Source of the DNA: Geomonas sp. RF6
Lineage (GTDB): Bacteria > Desulfobacterota > Desulfuromonadia > Geobacterales > Geobacteraceae
Length of the DNA: 64,000 nt
Assembly (NCBI RefSeq): GCF_021044625.1
Contig: NZ_CP087999.1
Span: 3,059,001-3,123,000, forward strand
Direction: 5' to 3'
A model generated the notes under the pieces. That model saw nothing but the letters and a program-made list of their open reading frames with translations. It was not told the DNA's origin and did no database searches. Shown here one piece after another: positions 36,361 through 44,771 of this stretch. The translations under genes were made by a program, and so were the position numbers. Positions within the stretch are counted from its first letter, which is position 1, and each line of letters opens with the position of its first letter.

Positions 36361-36421
36361 TGTCTCAGTGAGACCCTTAGGCTTTCCGTCCCATCCTTGC
36401 GGATGGTTTAGTATTGTCGGT
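36348..36421 (-). ncRNA. GEMM-I riboswitch aptamer, cGAMP-type signature
   Basis: The minus strand reads CCGACAATACTAAACCATCC, then GCAAGGATGGGACGGAAAGC and CTAAGGGTCTCACTGAGACA, then GCCGGGTCGCCG. This matches GEMM-I in all landmarks: AAACC, a GNRA-capped hairpin ATCC-GCAA-GGAT, GGGAC.GAAAGCC with the intercalating A47, and a second hairpin with receptor. Numbered on the V. cholerae Vc2 aptamer, position 20 is A instead of G, the change associated with 3',3'-cGAMP-responsive riboswitches of Geobacter. The 21-46 pair is C-G instead of G-C, a compensatory change. It controls the hemerythrin-like gene, 82 bp downstream of the aptamer. Confidence 0.9.
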
Positions 36422-36447
36422 TTATCATGTGTGTCTGGATGGCCCGT

Positions 36448-36476
36448 AAATTAACTCCTGTAGTGGTCTCTGTCAA
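36448..36476 (-). promoter_or_regulatory. Sigma-70-type promoter of the riboswitch transcript
   Basis: On the minus strand TTGACA (36471-36476), exactly 17 bp, then TAATTT (36448-36453). This places the transcription start about 20 bases before the aptamer. Confidence 0.7.
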
Positions 36477-36538
36477 GGCTAAATATCACTGTGTGATTTT
36501 TCACTGCTGGTAGCCTGTGGCATTGACGCCCCCCTCCT

Positions 36539-37294
36539 TCACTCCGCCATGTACCGTTTCACCAGCTGGTACACGGCCTCATCGATACATTCCCGCAGGG
36601 CCCTGTCTATGCCTTCACTCTGGGCTTTCTTGTACGTGAGGTCGGCATCGACGTTGCTGTCGGTCAGCATCCTCAGCATGTTGCCGATCCCCGATGTGCT
36701 GCTTCCTGATGCCTTTATCTCCTTTCTCACCGGTACGGAGTCGATTATCTTTCCGGTGCTCGCGTTGATGATCCGCACGTCCAGGCCGATGCTCTTTGCT
36801 TCCTTGGAACGACTTGTCTCCATTCCGCCCATCGACAGGCCGACTTCTCCCTGTTCTTCACTGCCGCTGTATTCGGAAATGACACCTTCACAGATGTAAT
36901 CCGCCCCCGTCAGCTTGCTGGTGCCGGCGTTGCCGGTGGCTTCTTCACTACTTTGCAGTTCCTTTTCCCGCACCACTCCCGCTTCGAGCCGCTCCCTTTC
37001 CACAACCGCGAAAGCTCCGGAATTCACAAGGGCGGTGACGAACATGTCTGTCGCAGCACGCGAGGAGACGTCGGGGACGCCGCTGCGAAACTCGTAGATG
37101 GCGACGGTCATCTTAGGCCCCGGTTTTATCTTCAGCTTTGTGAGCTTCGATGCTGCGGACTCTTCCTGGTCACCGGCTTTTGAAAAAGAAAACGCCATGC
37201 CCGACCCCGGATAGGCCAGGGCGACGAGTGTCACCATGCCGACTACCACCGCTAGCGACCTGAAAGCCGTGCCTGTAACTCTTTTCGCGCTCAT
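36539..37294 (-). CDS. CsgG-like secreted protein
   Basis: A 251-residue exported protein of the CsgG/curli-assembly-like family. The signal peptide spans about residues 1-35 (ending near PGSGMAFS) and lacks a lipobox Cys. The core shows MTVAIYEFRSGVPDVSSRAATDMFVTALVNSGAFAVVERERLEAGVVREKELQ, TGADYICEGVISEY, LDVRIINASTGKIIDSVPV and a C-terminal helix ending AVYQLVKRYMAE, the usual CsgG order. CsgG itself forms an outer-membrane pore for curli export; no csgA/B-type genes are near. It starts 33 bp after the TIR-protein stop codon on the same strand, so both form an operon, with the TIR gene first. Confidence 0.85.
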   Translation of the reverse strand: MSAKRVTGTAFRSLAVVVGMVTLVALAYPGSGMAFSFSKAGDQEESAASKLTKLKIKPGPKMTVAIYEFRSGVPDVSSRAATDMFVTALVNSGAFAVVERERLEAGVVREKELQSSEEATGNAGTSKLTGADYICEGVISEYSGSEEQGEVGLSMGGMETSRSKEAKSIGLDVRIINASTGKIIDSVPVRKEIKASGSSTSGIGNMLRMLTDSNVDADLTYKKAQSEGIDRALRECIDEAVYQLVKRYMAE

Positions 37295-37327
37295 GTTTCA
37301 CCTCCGCTGTTGCGTGGTTCCCTCCAC

Positions 37328-38707
37328 CTATGGCAGTGAGATCCGCTGACTTTTTCCGGCGGCGAAGCTGATGACGGCTTCGTTGCTCCCGAAGGTGACT
37401 CCCTCTGGAAGGGATGGGACGGTCACCGGTTCCTGGCGCTTTCCGTGCGTCAGGTCGATCGGGATCACCCCGTATTTGTCCTCGTTTCGCACCTTGAAGA
37501 CGACAACTCCCCATTTGCCGTCGGAGGCCTTGTACACCTTCTGGACGCGATCCGGGTCGAGGGAGATGTGCTCCTTCTCTTTTCCGTCAGCGCCTACGAG
37601 GATGACGGTGCTGCGGTCCTGGGTCGTGTTTATCGTGTAGAGCTGCGGAGAAGCCGGCTTTGCTGGCGCGGGTTCGGGCGCCTTTGCTGGAGGCGTAGCC
37701 ATGGCCGTCGTTGTCTTCTCGTCTGCTTTTTCCGCGGGTTTCGTGGAGCCCGTCGGCTGCTCGGGATTCGCCGGAGTGGGGGGCGCTTGCGCGACGTTCG
37801 CCGCTGGGGCGCCGGCAGATGGCTTCTGCTCCGCCGGCTGCGGTGCCGCCGGTGCGGGAGCGGGAGCCGCTGCTGGTGTCGCAGCCTTTTCCGGCTCACT
37901 CCCTTTTGCGGCGGCTGATTGCCCAGATGGTGCCGGCTGTGGCTCCTCCTTTCCTTTGGCCGCTGACTTTGGCCTCTTCGCCTCTTTCTTACTCTGTGAC
38001 GCTGGCGTTGTCCCGGGTACCTTGTCTGACACTTCCGCGGTCGGCCCCCCAGCGGCACTCGTAGGGCCGGTGGCTACTTCCGGCTGAGTTTTCCTCCCCA
38101 TCTGCCCGCTGTACAGGACGACCGCGGTGACGATCGCCGCAAGGAGCAGTGTGCCGGCGATCAGATACCCCCTCCTGGTCCCCTCGTCGTGGTGCGGCCG
38201 ACGCGGTTCAGGCTTTCTCTGTCTTCTGGCAAGGGGGGATGGGGCGATCCCCAGATCCCTTTCCAGCACCTCGCACAGCCTGTTCACATCGTAGTCCCAG
38301 CTTTCGTTGTTGAGCCGAAGGGCCTGGCGCCGGGTGAGGGTTTTCAGGCCGTCTGGCAGATCATCTTCCTTCGGCATCACTGCGTCCTGCACAAGGACCG
38401 GAACGACCCTGATCTTCCGCTCGAGCGCCGCGCTGATTTCGAGTCTCGTGTAATCGTTCGGCTCTTCGAGCCTTCTCCGCCCCGCTGCATCGGTCATCGC
38501 AAGCCAAGCCGGGCCGATGACCGCGATGAGGACCGTGCAGGAACTAACCGCCTTATTGAGCGCCTCTACGAAGTCCTCGCCGATCTCTATCGTGTCGATG
38601 TCCATGAAGACCCGGTCGCATCCGAAGTGGTCCCTCAGATGGTCCGCGAGTCGGCCGGCATACCCAGCGCTGTCGCCGCGCCGGTAACTTATAAAAATTC
38701 CACCCAT
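37328..38707 (-). CDS. TIR-domain transmembrane protein with periplasmic C-terminal domain
   Basis: A 459-residue protein in four parts. Residues 1-150 are a TIR domain (GGIFISYRRGDSAGYAGRL, VFMDIDTIEIGEDFVEAL, VLIAVIGPAW, DYTRLEISAALERKIRVVPVLV); Glu90 in the last block matches the position of the catalytic Glu of TIR NADases. Residues 181-200 (YLIAGTLLLAAIVTAVVLYS) form one membrane helix after a basic stretch, so TIR is cytoplasmic. A low-complexity Pro/Ala/Lys linker (about 205-350) leads to a C-terminal about 105-residue beta-rich domain presumably in the periplasm. The downstream partner is CsgG-like. Function unknown: envelope signalling or a defence sensor are both possible. Confidence 0.85.
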   Translation of the reverse strand: MGGIFISYRRGDSAGYAGRLADHLRDHFGCDRVFMDIDTIEIGEDFVEALNKAVSSCTVLIAVIGPAWLAMTDAAGRRRLEEPNDYTRLEISAALERKIRVVPVLVQDAVMPKEDDLPDGLKTLTRRQALRLNNESWDYDVNRLCEVLERDLGIAPSPLARRQRKPEPRRPHHDEGTRRGYLIAGTLLLAAIVTAVVLYSGQMGRKTQPEVATGPTSAAGGPTAEVSDKVPGTTPASQSKKEAKRPKSAAKGKEEPQPAPSGQSAAAKGSEPEKAATPAAAPAPAPAAPQPAEQKPSAGAPAANVAQAPPTPANPEQPTGSTKPAEKADEKTTTAMATPPAKAPEPAPAKPASPQLYTINTTQDRSTVILVGADGKEKEHISLDPDRVQKVYKASDGKWGVVVFKVRNEDKYGVIPIDLTHGKRQEPVTVPSLPEGVTFGSNEAVISFAAGKSQRISLP

Positions 38708-39432
38708 AGCGTGCTCCTATGCCTATGTCGCTCCCCCTCGCCGGGGGAGAGTCAGCCCAGTCGCCAAAAGTGGCTGGTGAACCGCCTCCGGAATGGTGAC
38801 GCTGATCGGAGAATTCCCGGTCGTGCGGGAAGTGGCGGAGTATTCGGTGTGCGGAAACGCGCGGCTGTGGGAGCTTCTTCAGGAGGGCGGGTAGGAAGGG
38901 AATCGATTTGCCGGGACGAGGTGTCCCCATGCCGGTGGAGTGAATACCACCTTCTTTCAGAGGGTGTGACACGGGGATATGAGAGGCTGCATGCCATTCA
39001 CGTCCTCCGGTGAGGCACTGTCAGGGATCCGGACGCCGCCAGGCGGATGATAAAATTACATCCTCTACATTAAAATAGTACCTCATTTTTGATCGGCACC
39101 CACCTGATAACTTTTTGTATTAACGTAATTTTGGAGGAAAGTTGAGGTGGTTTTTATTTCACCGAATTGGCTGACAAAGGGAGCGGATCGTGTGTTTGCA
39201 GCATGCATGGGGCCGGCGGAGCTGCCGGGAAAGCCTGCGGCTTATCCCGGCCTACATTGAAGTACATTGGAGCCGCTGGCTCGAGTGTGGGGGCACCATA
39301 TCCCGTTTGGATTGCCCACTGCTAACGTCGCTTGCAGTGGTGTAAACTTTATCTTTAAGCACAGGAGGGATCACTTTCGGTGCAACGTCAACCATGACCG
39401 ACCCGGCAAGAGGGCGAGTACAGGAGGTCGAT
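38708..39432. other. Intergenic stretch, AT-rich core with one REP-B half
   Basis: About 725 bp with no gene I can support. Bases 39040-39165 are notably AT-rich. A REP-B unit (GGAAAGCCTGCGGCTTATCC then CGGCCTACATTG) lies at about 39227-39258. Short frames here lack ribosome-binding sites and family features. Confidence 0.55.
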
Positions 39433-39621
39433 ATGGAAGACCTACTGGTCCTGAGTCAGCAGAAACAGATACGCGATCTTACGGAACAGCGAGACAAGGC
39501 GCAGCAGGAGGCTGCTGAGTGGCGGCACCGAGCTGAGGCCATTCACGGTGAATACATGGAACTGCGCGATCAGATACGGCGCGGCGATTTTGTGAAGGCG
39601 AAAAGGTTGAGAGCGGTATAG
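39433..39621 (+). CDS. Small coiled-coil protein
   Basis: A 62-residue, highly charged, helical protein (DLLVLSQQKQIRDLTEQRDK, then AQQEAAEWRHRAEAIHGEYM) with heptad-like spacing. ATG 39433 follows AGGAGGTCGAT, a strong ribosome-binding site, and a terminator follows, so it is probably a real gene. No family recognised. It may associate with a larger partner elsewhere. Confidence 0.6.
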   Translation: MEDLLVLSQQKQIRDLTEQRDKAQQEAAEWRHRAEAIHGEYMELRDQIRRGDFVKAKRLRAV

Positions 39622-39643
39622 CAGGATCCGACCGCAAGCACAT

Positions 39644-39683
39644 GAGGGGGCCTGTCCCAAAGAGGATGGGCCCTCTCTTTTTG
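39644..39683 (+). terminator. Terminator after the small coiled-coil gene
   Basis: GGGGGCCTGTCCC...GGATGGGCCCTCTC with TTTTT downstream; the GGGCC/GGGCCC arms pair around an about 16-base loop. Confidence 0.55.
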
Positions 39684-39739
39684 CGGTGGCGTGACAAGAT
39701 AAGGTTTATCGCGGATTGCGGGGAAGCCGCAGAATGTTC

Positions 39740-40021
39740 CAATGAAGGGCCGCACGAGGCCTCGCGTCCCCCCCTTTGCGAAGGTTCATCCGGGAATTCC
39801 GGGAATTCGGCCCGGGCGCTTCCGTTGACGTGAGGGGATACTAGTGGCGCCGCGCTGGAGCACAGGCTTCCCAGCCTGTACCGCCGCGCCAGCCGCGCGG
39901 TCTGTGGCGGCTGCGCCGCCATCGCAGGCAAGATGCCTACGCTCCAGCGTGGGGTCACCCGGATTCTTTGTAGCGCGTTCCCCAGAATTCCCGGAAGACC
40001 CTTTGCCAAGGGGGGACAGGG
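39740..40021. repeat. Cluster of degenerate repeats ending in interrupted REP-A
   Basis: A broken REP-A unit (CCCCCCCTTTGCGAAGG then an unrelated TTCATCCGGGAATTCCGG, about 39768-39808) is followed by a palindromic segment (GCGCTGGAGCACAGGCTTCC...GCCTACGCTCCAGCG, about 39851-39949). A REP-A left half follows at about 39999-40021, ending in GGGACAGGG (40013-40021), the target duplication of IS copy 2. Confidence 0.75.
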
Positions 40022-41328
40022 CAGCGTTGTCCGGTTAGGTTTTTGCTTTGCGTCGTTTCTGCTTTTTTCGGTTTTTTTTGGCCTCATTTTTTCGCAGTCT
40101 AGAGGCTTCAGCTGCCATTCCAGCAGCTTCACTAGCGATTTTGTTTCTTAGCTCTCTGACACGATTGATGCTCACCCGCTCGTTATGCTGTTCTTGGCAG
40201 TAAATGGCCAGGAGAAGGTAAGTGATAAGTCCACTGAGGACCTGCACCATCATGCCATACTGGCTTCTGGCGATTAAGTGGTAGACGTTGAGGTATCGTT
40301 TCCACCAGCCAAAGAAGGTCTCTATGTTCCAACGTAGTTTGTATGCTTCGGCCACCTGTTCAGCGGTAAGGTCATAGCGGTTTGTCGCAACCCAGTATTC
40401 CTTTCGGTCAACGCGATAGCCAACTACTCGGAGCTCTTTCTGCCCTTCAGTGAGCCCCTTCTTGCCCAGAATAACGATGGCGTCATAAAAGACGATGTCA
40501 CTGTGCGGAAGAGGATTTTGACGGACGACCTTCTTTCTGGCTCTCTGCTGGATGCGGCAGATAAAGAGTTTGCCGTCTTCTTGCCACTGATCGAAGTCGG
40601 CGTTGCATTGGTACCCTCGATCAAGGACAGCAGTTTCGCCAGGCTGGAGGATACGGTCTACATACTGCCGCTCCACCTGGTTAGCGTCAGTCACGACCAC
40701 ACTCGTCGGCACACCACGGTTCAGATCAAGGCCTACGTGGGCTTTGGCTTTATTGTGAGTGCTTGAGTACTGCGCCCAATCCATGGACATCAAAGCGTCG
40801 ATGACAGATCCATCGATGCCAACAAGGTTGCCAAGTTCTGCGTGTTGGGCGGGAATGACTTTGCGAGCCTCTTTCGCCAGTGCTCCAAAGATTTCAGTGA
40901 GTTGTTCGAGTCCACGTGTGTTGATAGCCTCAAAAAAGGCGGATTTTTTAACGCCTTTAGGTGGCGCAACACATTCCTTGGCGAAATTGTCCTGTTCCAG
41001 GGCCTGGATCAGTTCTCTTCCAGAAGAGAATTCCTGGAGATGGTAGTAGACAAGGGCCTTTAGCTGATCGTCGAATGACAGTTGCAACGGTCGGTAACCT
41101 CTCGATGTAAGTGGAGAAACAGGGGTGCATGATCTCTTTACTGGGTCGAGAAGTCTATTAAATTCATAAGGATTCTGAGGCTTTTGTCTGCTGAAGGGAC
41201 GCATGTCGTAACCACTCCCGAATTACGTAGTTACGAACGCGGCGCGCGCCACCCTTCAACAGATGTCAAGCAAAAAGTACAGCAATATCAAAGATTTCAG
41301 AGAGCAAGAACCTAACCGGACAACGCTG
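40022..41328 (-). mobile_element. IS4-type insertion sequence, copy 2
   Basis: Same 1307-bp element as at 9706-11012, in the opposite orientation. Terminal inverted repeats are at 40022-40041 and 41309-41328; flanking duplications GGGACAGGG at 40013-40021 and 41329-41337. It too has landed inside a REP-A unit at the same base. Confidence 0.95.
40035..41204 (-). CDS. IS4-family DDE transposase, copy 2
   Basis: A 389-residue transposase with the same sequence as the copy at 9830-10999, including the two Asp blocks and the YREK signature. The nucleotide differences I noticed between copies are silent (for example in the stretches near 40.55, 40.64, 40.78 and 40.94 kb). Both copies therefore encode a potentially active enzyme. 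Confidence 0.93.
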   Translation of the reverse strand: MRPFSRQKPQNPYEFNRLLDPVKRSCTPVSPLTSRGYRPLQLSFDDQLKALVYYHLQEFSSGRELIQALEQDNFAKECVAPPKGVKKSAFFEAINTRGLEQLTEIFGALAKEARKVIPAQHAELGNLVGIDGSVIDALMSMDWAQYSSTHNKAKAHVGLDLNRGVPTSVVVTDANQVERQYVDRILQPGETAVLDRGYQCNADFDQWQEDGKLFICRIQQRARKKVVRQNPLPHSDIVFYDAIVILGKKGLTEGQKELRVVGYRVDRKEYWVATNRYDLTAEQVAEAYKLRWNIETFFGWWKRYLNVYHLIARSQYGMMVQVLSGLITYLLLAIYCQEQHNERVSINRVRELRNKIASEAAGMAAEASRLRKNEAKKNRKKQKRRKAKT

Positions 41329-41750
41329 GGGACAGGGGGGATTTGACTTGGCCGGGACCCTCCTGCAAAGTGCGCAACTGCTGTGATCTCAAGCACTTTC
41401 CTTGATTCCACTTTCCCAGAAATCTGGTGGGGCCTATGTCGTTGATCTTTAGAGTGCCGCAGCAGCGCGGTTCGAGGACCGAGATGTACTGTTAAACGGG
41501 CTGCGGTTCTGGATGAGACTTGAAGATCAAATCCCCCCTGCCCCCCCTTCGCAAAGGGGGGAACGTTAGGCCGTCTGCATTGCTTCGTGGCAATGTACCG
41601 ACGCTCCCCGGGAACTCCCGGATGGACCTTCGCAAAGGGGGAACCCCAGTTTCTCATCCAGCGCTTCGTGGAGATAGTCGAGGTGCCCTGGAATTCCCGG
41701 ATGAACCCAGGAAACGTACGGGGGGAGAAAGATGGCAGGGGACTGCAGCT
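41329..41750. repeat. REP-A right half, inverted REP-A unit and fragments
   Basis: Bases 41329-41346 complete the REP-A unit split by IS copy 2. An inverted REP-A unit spans about 41526-41567. A fragment (CTTCGCAAAGGGGGAACC) sits at about 41629-41646, and two GAATTCCCGGATG/ACTCCCGGATG segments are nearby. No gene is seen. Confidence 0.75.
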
Positions 41751-42401
41751 TCACCAGGTCGAGACGAGCCCCTCGCGGATGGCGTGGCGGACGAGTTCGG
41801 CAGTGTTGTGGGCGCCGAGTTTCTGCATGATGCGCCGTCGGTGGGTCTCTACCGTCTTTACCGAGACATGGAGGCTGAAGGCGGTTTCCTTCGTGCTGCG
41901 GCCGCTGGCTATATGCTGCAGGACTACCTGCTCCCTCTCCGAAAGGGGGAGTACGGGGTCGGGCGAGTCGGTGGAGATTCTTTTTGTGTAGTCCTTGAGG
42001 AGAAGGTCCTTGATGCGGCCGCAGAAATAGGAGCGTCCCGCTGCGACGGCGCGGATTCCCTCGACGAGTTCCCGCGGGTGGCAGTCCTTCCCGAGGAAGC
42101 CGATCGCTCCGGCTTTGAGCGCGGCCATGACGCACGCCTTGTCGCGGGATGTGGAAAGGACGAGGACGCTGGTATAGGGGGAGTGCGAGAGTATGCGCTG
42201 CGTGGCGGCTATGCCATTCATCTCCGGCAGGTTCACATCCATAACGACGACGTCGGGATTGGCCTCTGCGGCTTTCAAAATGGCTTCTTCGCCGTTTCCT
42301 GCTTCTCCAACGATCTCTATGTCGTCGCTGGCCTCGACGAGGGACTTGATCCCTTCCCGCACCACGGCGTGATCGTCAACCAACAGCAGCTTTATGCTCA
42401 T
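41751..42401 (-). CDS. NarL/FixJ-family response regulator
   Basis: A 216-residue two-component regulator. The receiver domain (1-120) has LLLVDDHAVVREGI, phosphoacceptor Asp in VVVMDVNLPEMNG (about residue 55), the VLSTS switch region and conserved Lys in GFLGKDC. The C-terminal LuxR-type HTH (about 150-216) reads LSEREQVVLQHIASGRSTKE then TAFSLHVSVKTVETHRRRIM. The start is ATG 42401 (AAAGGAGTGCAGAACG upstream); the frame extends upstream without a good start. No sensor kinase is adjacent; DNA targets unknown. Confidence 0.92.
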   Translation of the reverse strand: MSIKLLLVDDHAVVREGIKSLVEASDDIEIVGEAGNGEEAILKAAEANPDVVVMDVNLPEMNGIAATQRILSHSPYTSVLVLSTSRDKACVMAALKAGAIGFLGKDCHPRELVEGIRAVAAGRSYFCGRIKDLLLKDYTKRISTDSPDPVLPLSEREQVVLQHIASGRSTKETAFSLHVSVKTVETHRRRIMQKLGAHNTAELVRHAIREGLVSTW

Positions 42402-43073
42402 ATCGTTCTGCACTCCTTTGCGAAGCCGCATCCAACGGCAAGGCACGGTGAGAGGCCTCCGGGGTGGAATCAATACAAGAAAGGGAGCCACTATTGCCTT
42501 TGCTCATGCCGGAGCGGCATAAGCTTCCAGCGAGTCGTACAGTACATTCAGCTGCTCAAGAGACATTGAGTTTCTGGATATCCAAGTATTGGGATGACAC
42601 AGCACGAGTATAGAGTTGTCAATGTGATTGTCAATAATAATATAAAGACCGCATTGTTATAACAAGATATTAAGAAGTGGAGTAGTAAGAAAAGTTAACA
42701 CAGTGTTAATTTTATTACCACACAGGCAGGGATAAGGAAGTAAGTAAACGTTAAAACCGTCGTTGGATACCGTAAACGCTGCTCGCCCCAATGAGCATGC
42801 GGCTGCCGCTCTGTCAATGCATGATCTTCCGTCTCCAAAGGCAGGAGAGAAGGTATCCGTGCATACACTCTCTGCAGCGGCGGTCCGTGCCGTGTTCCCC
42901 GGAGAAATCCCCTTTACTGCGTGACGTACGGGGGGGCAGCGGCGATCTATCCTCTTGTTTTCCGTTGACTTCACCGCGTGTCTATTGTATTAACTACCCC
43001 TTTGAGACATGGTCTACCAGGGTCCGGCTTGAGCCGGGGAGCCCATCAAAAAGCTAAGAGGGCGGCGCAAGTG
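42402..43073. promoter_or_regulatory. Regulatory region of prs, AT-rich, with a perfect palindrome
   Basis: Between divergent genes. A clear promoter for prs is TTGACT (42965-42970), 17 bp, TATTAA (42988-42993). Farther upstream TTAACACAGTGTTAA (42695-42709) is a perfect 15-bp palindrome within an AT-rich segment (about 42590-42745) and looks like an operator. It may serve the response regulator gene or the right-hand operon. Confidence 0.6.
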
Positions 43074-44024
43074 ATGGAAAACAAGATCAGGGTGTTTAGC
43101 GGCAACTCCAATCCTATTCTGGCGGAAAAGATCTGTGAATGTCTGAAGGTACCGTTGGGCAAGGCAAAGGTGAAGACCTTCTCCGACGGCGAGATCTCTG
43201 TGGAGATCGGCGAGAATGTGCGCGGCAGGGACGTCTACATCGTCCAGTCGACCTGCGCCCCCACAAACAACCACCTGATGGAGCTCCTCATCATGATGGA
43301 CGCCCTGAAGAGGGCCTCCGCCGCCACCATCACCGCGGTCATCCCGTACTACGGCTATGCCCGCCAGGACAGAAAGGCCGCCCCGCGCACCCCGATCACC
43401 TCGAAGCTCGTCGCCGACCTCCTCACCGCCGCCGGTGCAAGCAGGGTGGTCACCATCGACCTCCATGCGGGTCAGATCCAGGGCTTCTTCAACATTCCGG
43501 TGGACAACCTCTATGCCGCCCCGGTTCTCCTCGCGCACCTGAAGACACGCTTTGCCGACGAGCTGGAGAACCTTGTCATGGTTTCCCCGGATGCAGGGGG
43601 CACCGAGCGCGCCAGGGCCTTCGCCAAGCGCCTCGGCTGCACACTCGCCGTCATCGACAAGCGCCGCACCGGCCCTAATGTCGCAGAAGTCATGCACCTC
43701 ATCGGGGACGTGAAAGGGAAATCGGCCATCATCCTTGACGACATGATCGACACCGCAGGTACCCTGACCCAGGCCGCCCAGGCGCTGAAGGACCACGGTG
43801 CGAGCAACATCTACGCCGCCGCGACCCACGGCGTCCTCTCCGGACCGGCGATCGACAGGATCAACGCCTCCGTTATCGAGAAGGTGGTAATCACCGACAC
43901 GGTCCCCGTCGGGGAGAAGGGGGCGAGCACCGAGAAGCTGCGCGTCCTCTCGGTCGCCGATCTCCTTGCCGAGGCGATCCGCCGCATCCACGAAGACGAG
44001 TCCGTTAGCTCGCTTTTCGTGTAA
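43074..44024 (+). CDS. prs: Ribose-phosphate pyrophosphokinase
   Basis: A 316-residue enzyme making PRPP from ribose 5-phosphate and ATP for nucleotide, His and Trp synthesis. [20 protein letters not shown] opens the protein. Key blocks are the flexible-loop region [18 protein letters not shown], the [17 protein letters not shown] segment and the PRPP loop [12 protein letters not shown]. Start is ATG 43074; the frame continues upstream to 42978 without support. Followed by rplY and pth, the common prs-rplY-pth order. Confidence 0.95.
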   Translation: MENKIRVFSGNSNPILAEKICECLKVPLGKAKVKTFSDGEISVEIGENVRGRDVYIVQSTCAPTNNHLMELLIMMDALKRASAATITAVIPYYGYARQDRKAAPRTPITSKLVADLLTAAGASRVVTIDLHAGQIQGFFNIPVDNLYAAPVLLAHLKTRFADELENLVMVSPDAGGTERARAFAKRLGCTLAVIDKRRTGPNVAEVMHLIGDVKGKSAIILDDMIDTAGTLTQAAQALKDHGASNIYAAATHGVLSGPAIDRINASVIEKVVITDTVPVGEKGASTEKLRVLSVADLLAEAIRRIHEDESVSSLFV

Positions 44025-44156
44025 AAACTGTATACTGATTTCGCATAGCCTCGTTTTCCGCCGTGGCGGGAGAGACGAAGCCGGGTTAGTCCCCTCCTGA
44101 TCTCCTGCCCGTTTCAATGCTGCAGAAGTACAAATTCGTCGGACATCGGAGGATGT

Positions 44157-44759
44157 ATGAGTGAATTGGCACTGCAAGTGGAGTTGAGGGAGGAATTGGG
44201 CAAGGGTGTCTGTCGCCGGCTGAGGGCTGCCGGCAGGGTTCCCGCAGTTGTGTTTGGCAGGGGAATGACGTCGGTACCGGTGTCCCTGAACACGAAGGAG
44301 TTGACCCAGGCAATAGCCCAGGCGGGGGGAGCGAATCACATCTTCTCCCTGAAAGGCGCGGCCGGTCTGGAAGGCGCCCCGGTCATCGTAAGTGAGATCC
44401 TTCGTGACCGCTTTAAGGGGATCCCCCTTCATGTCGATCTGCACAAGGTCAACATGGCGGAGAAGGTGAAGGTAAAGGTGCCGGTCAACCTGGTTGGCAC
44501 GGCAATCGGGGCAAAGGAAGGGGGGCTCGTGGACTTCTCCATGCACGAGCTGGAGGTCGAGTGCCTGCCGGCCGAGATTCCCGAGCATATCGACGTCGAC
44601 ATCACTGAGGTGGCCCTGGGGCACTCCCTCCATGTGGGGGATGTGGTCGCTCCGTCGGGGGTGGTTATCCTTGATGACCCCAGCGCCTCCGTGGTCAGCA
44701 TTCTGGGCAGGAAAGCAGCGGAAGAAGTTGAATCACCGGAAGCGACACCTGCCGCATAA
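44157..44759 (+). CDS. rplY: 50S ribosomal protein bL25 (CTC form)
   Basis: A 200-residue long-form bL25 that binds 5S rRNA. N-terminal L25 domain ([31 protein letters not shown]) and C-terminal TL5/CTC beta domain ([40 protein letters not shown]) are both present. ATG follows CGGAGGATGT. pth starts 12 bp after its stop. Confidence 0.95.
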   Translation: MSELALQVELREELGKGVCRRLRAAGRVPAVVFGRGMTSVPVSLNTKELTQAIAQAGGANHIFSLKGAAGLEGAPVIVSEILRDRFKGIPLHVDLHKVNMAEKVKVKVPVNLVGTAIGAKEGGLVDFSMHELEVECLPAEIPEHIDVDITEVALGHSLHVGDVVAPSGVVILDDPSASVVSILGRKAAEEVESPEATPAA

Positions 44760-44771
44760 CACGGATCATAC

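Noticed and set aside
21588-43073. A prophage
   Set aside because: No phage structural, replication, lysis or integrase genes are visible in the block.
43014-44633. 539-codon minus-strand frame across prs and rplY
   Set aside because: Antisense to two unmistakable genes; no family motifs.
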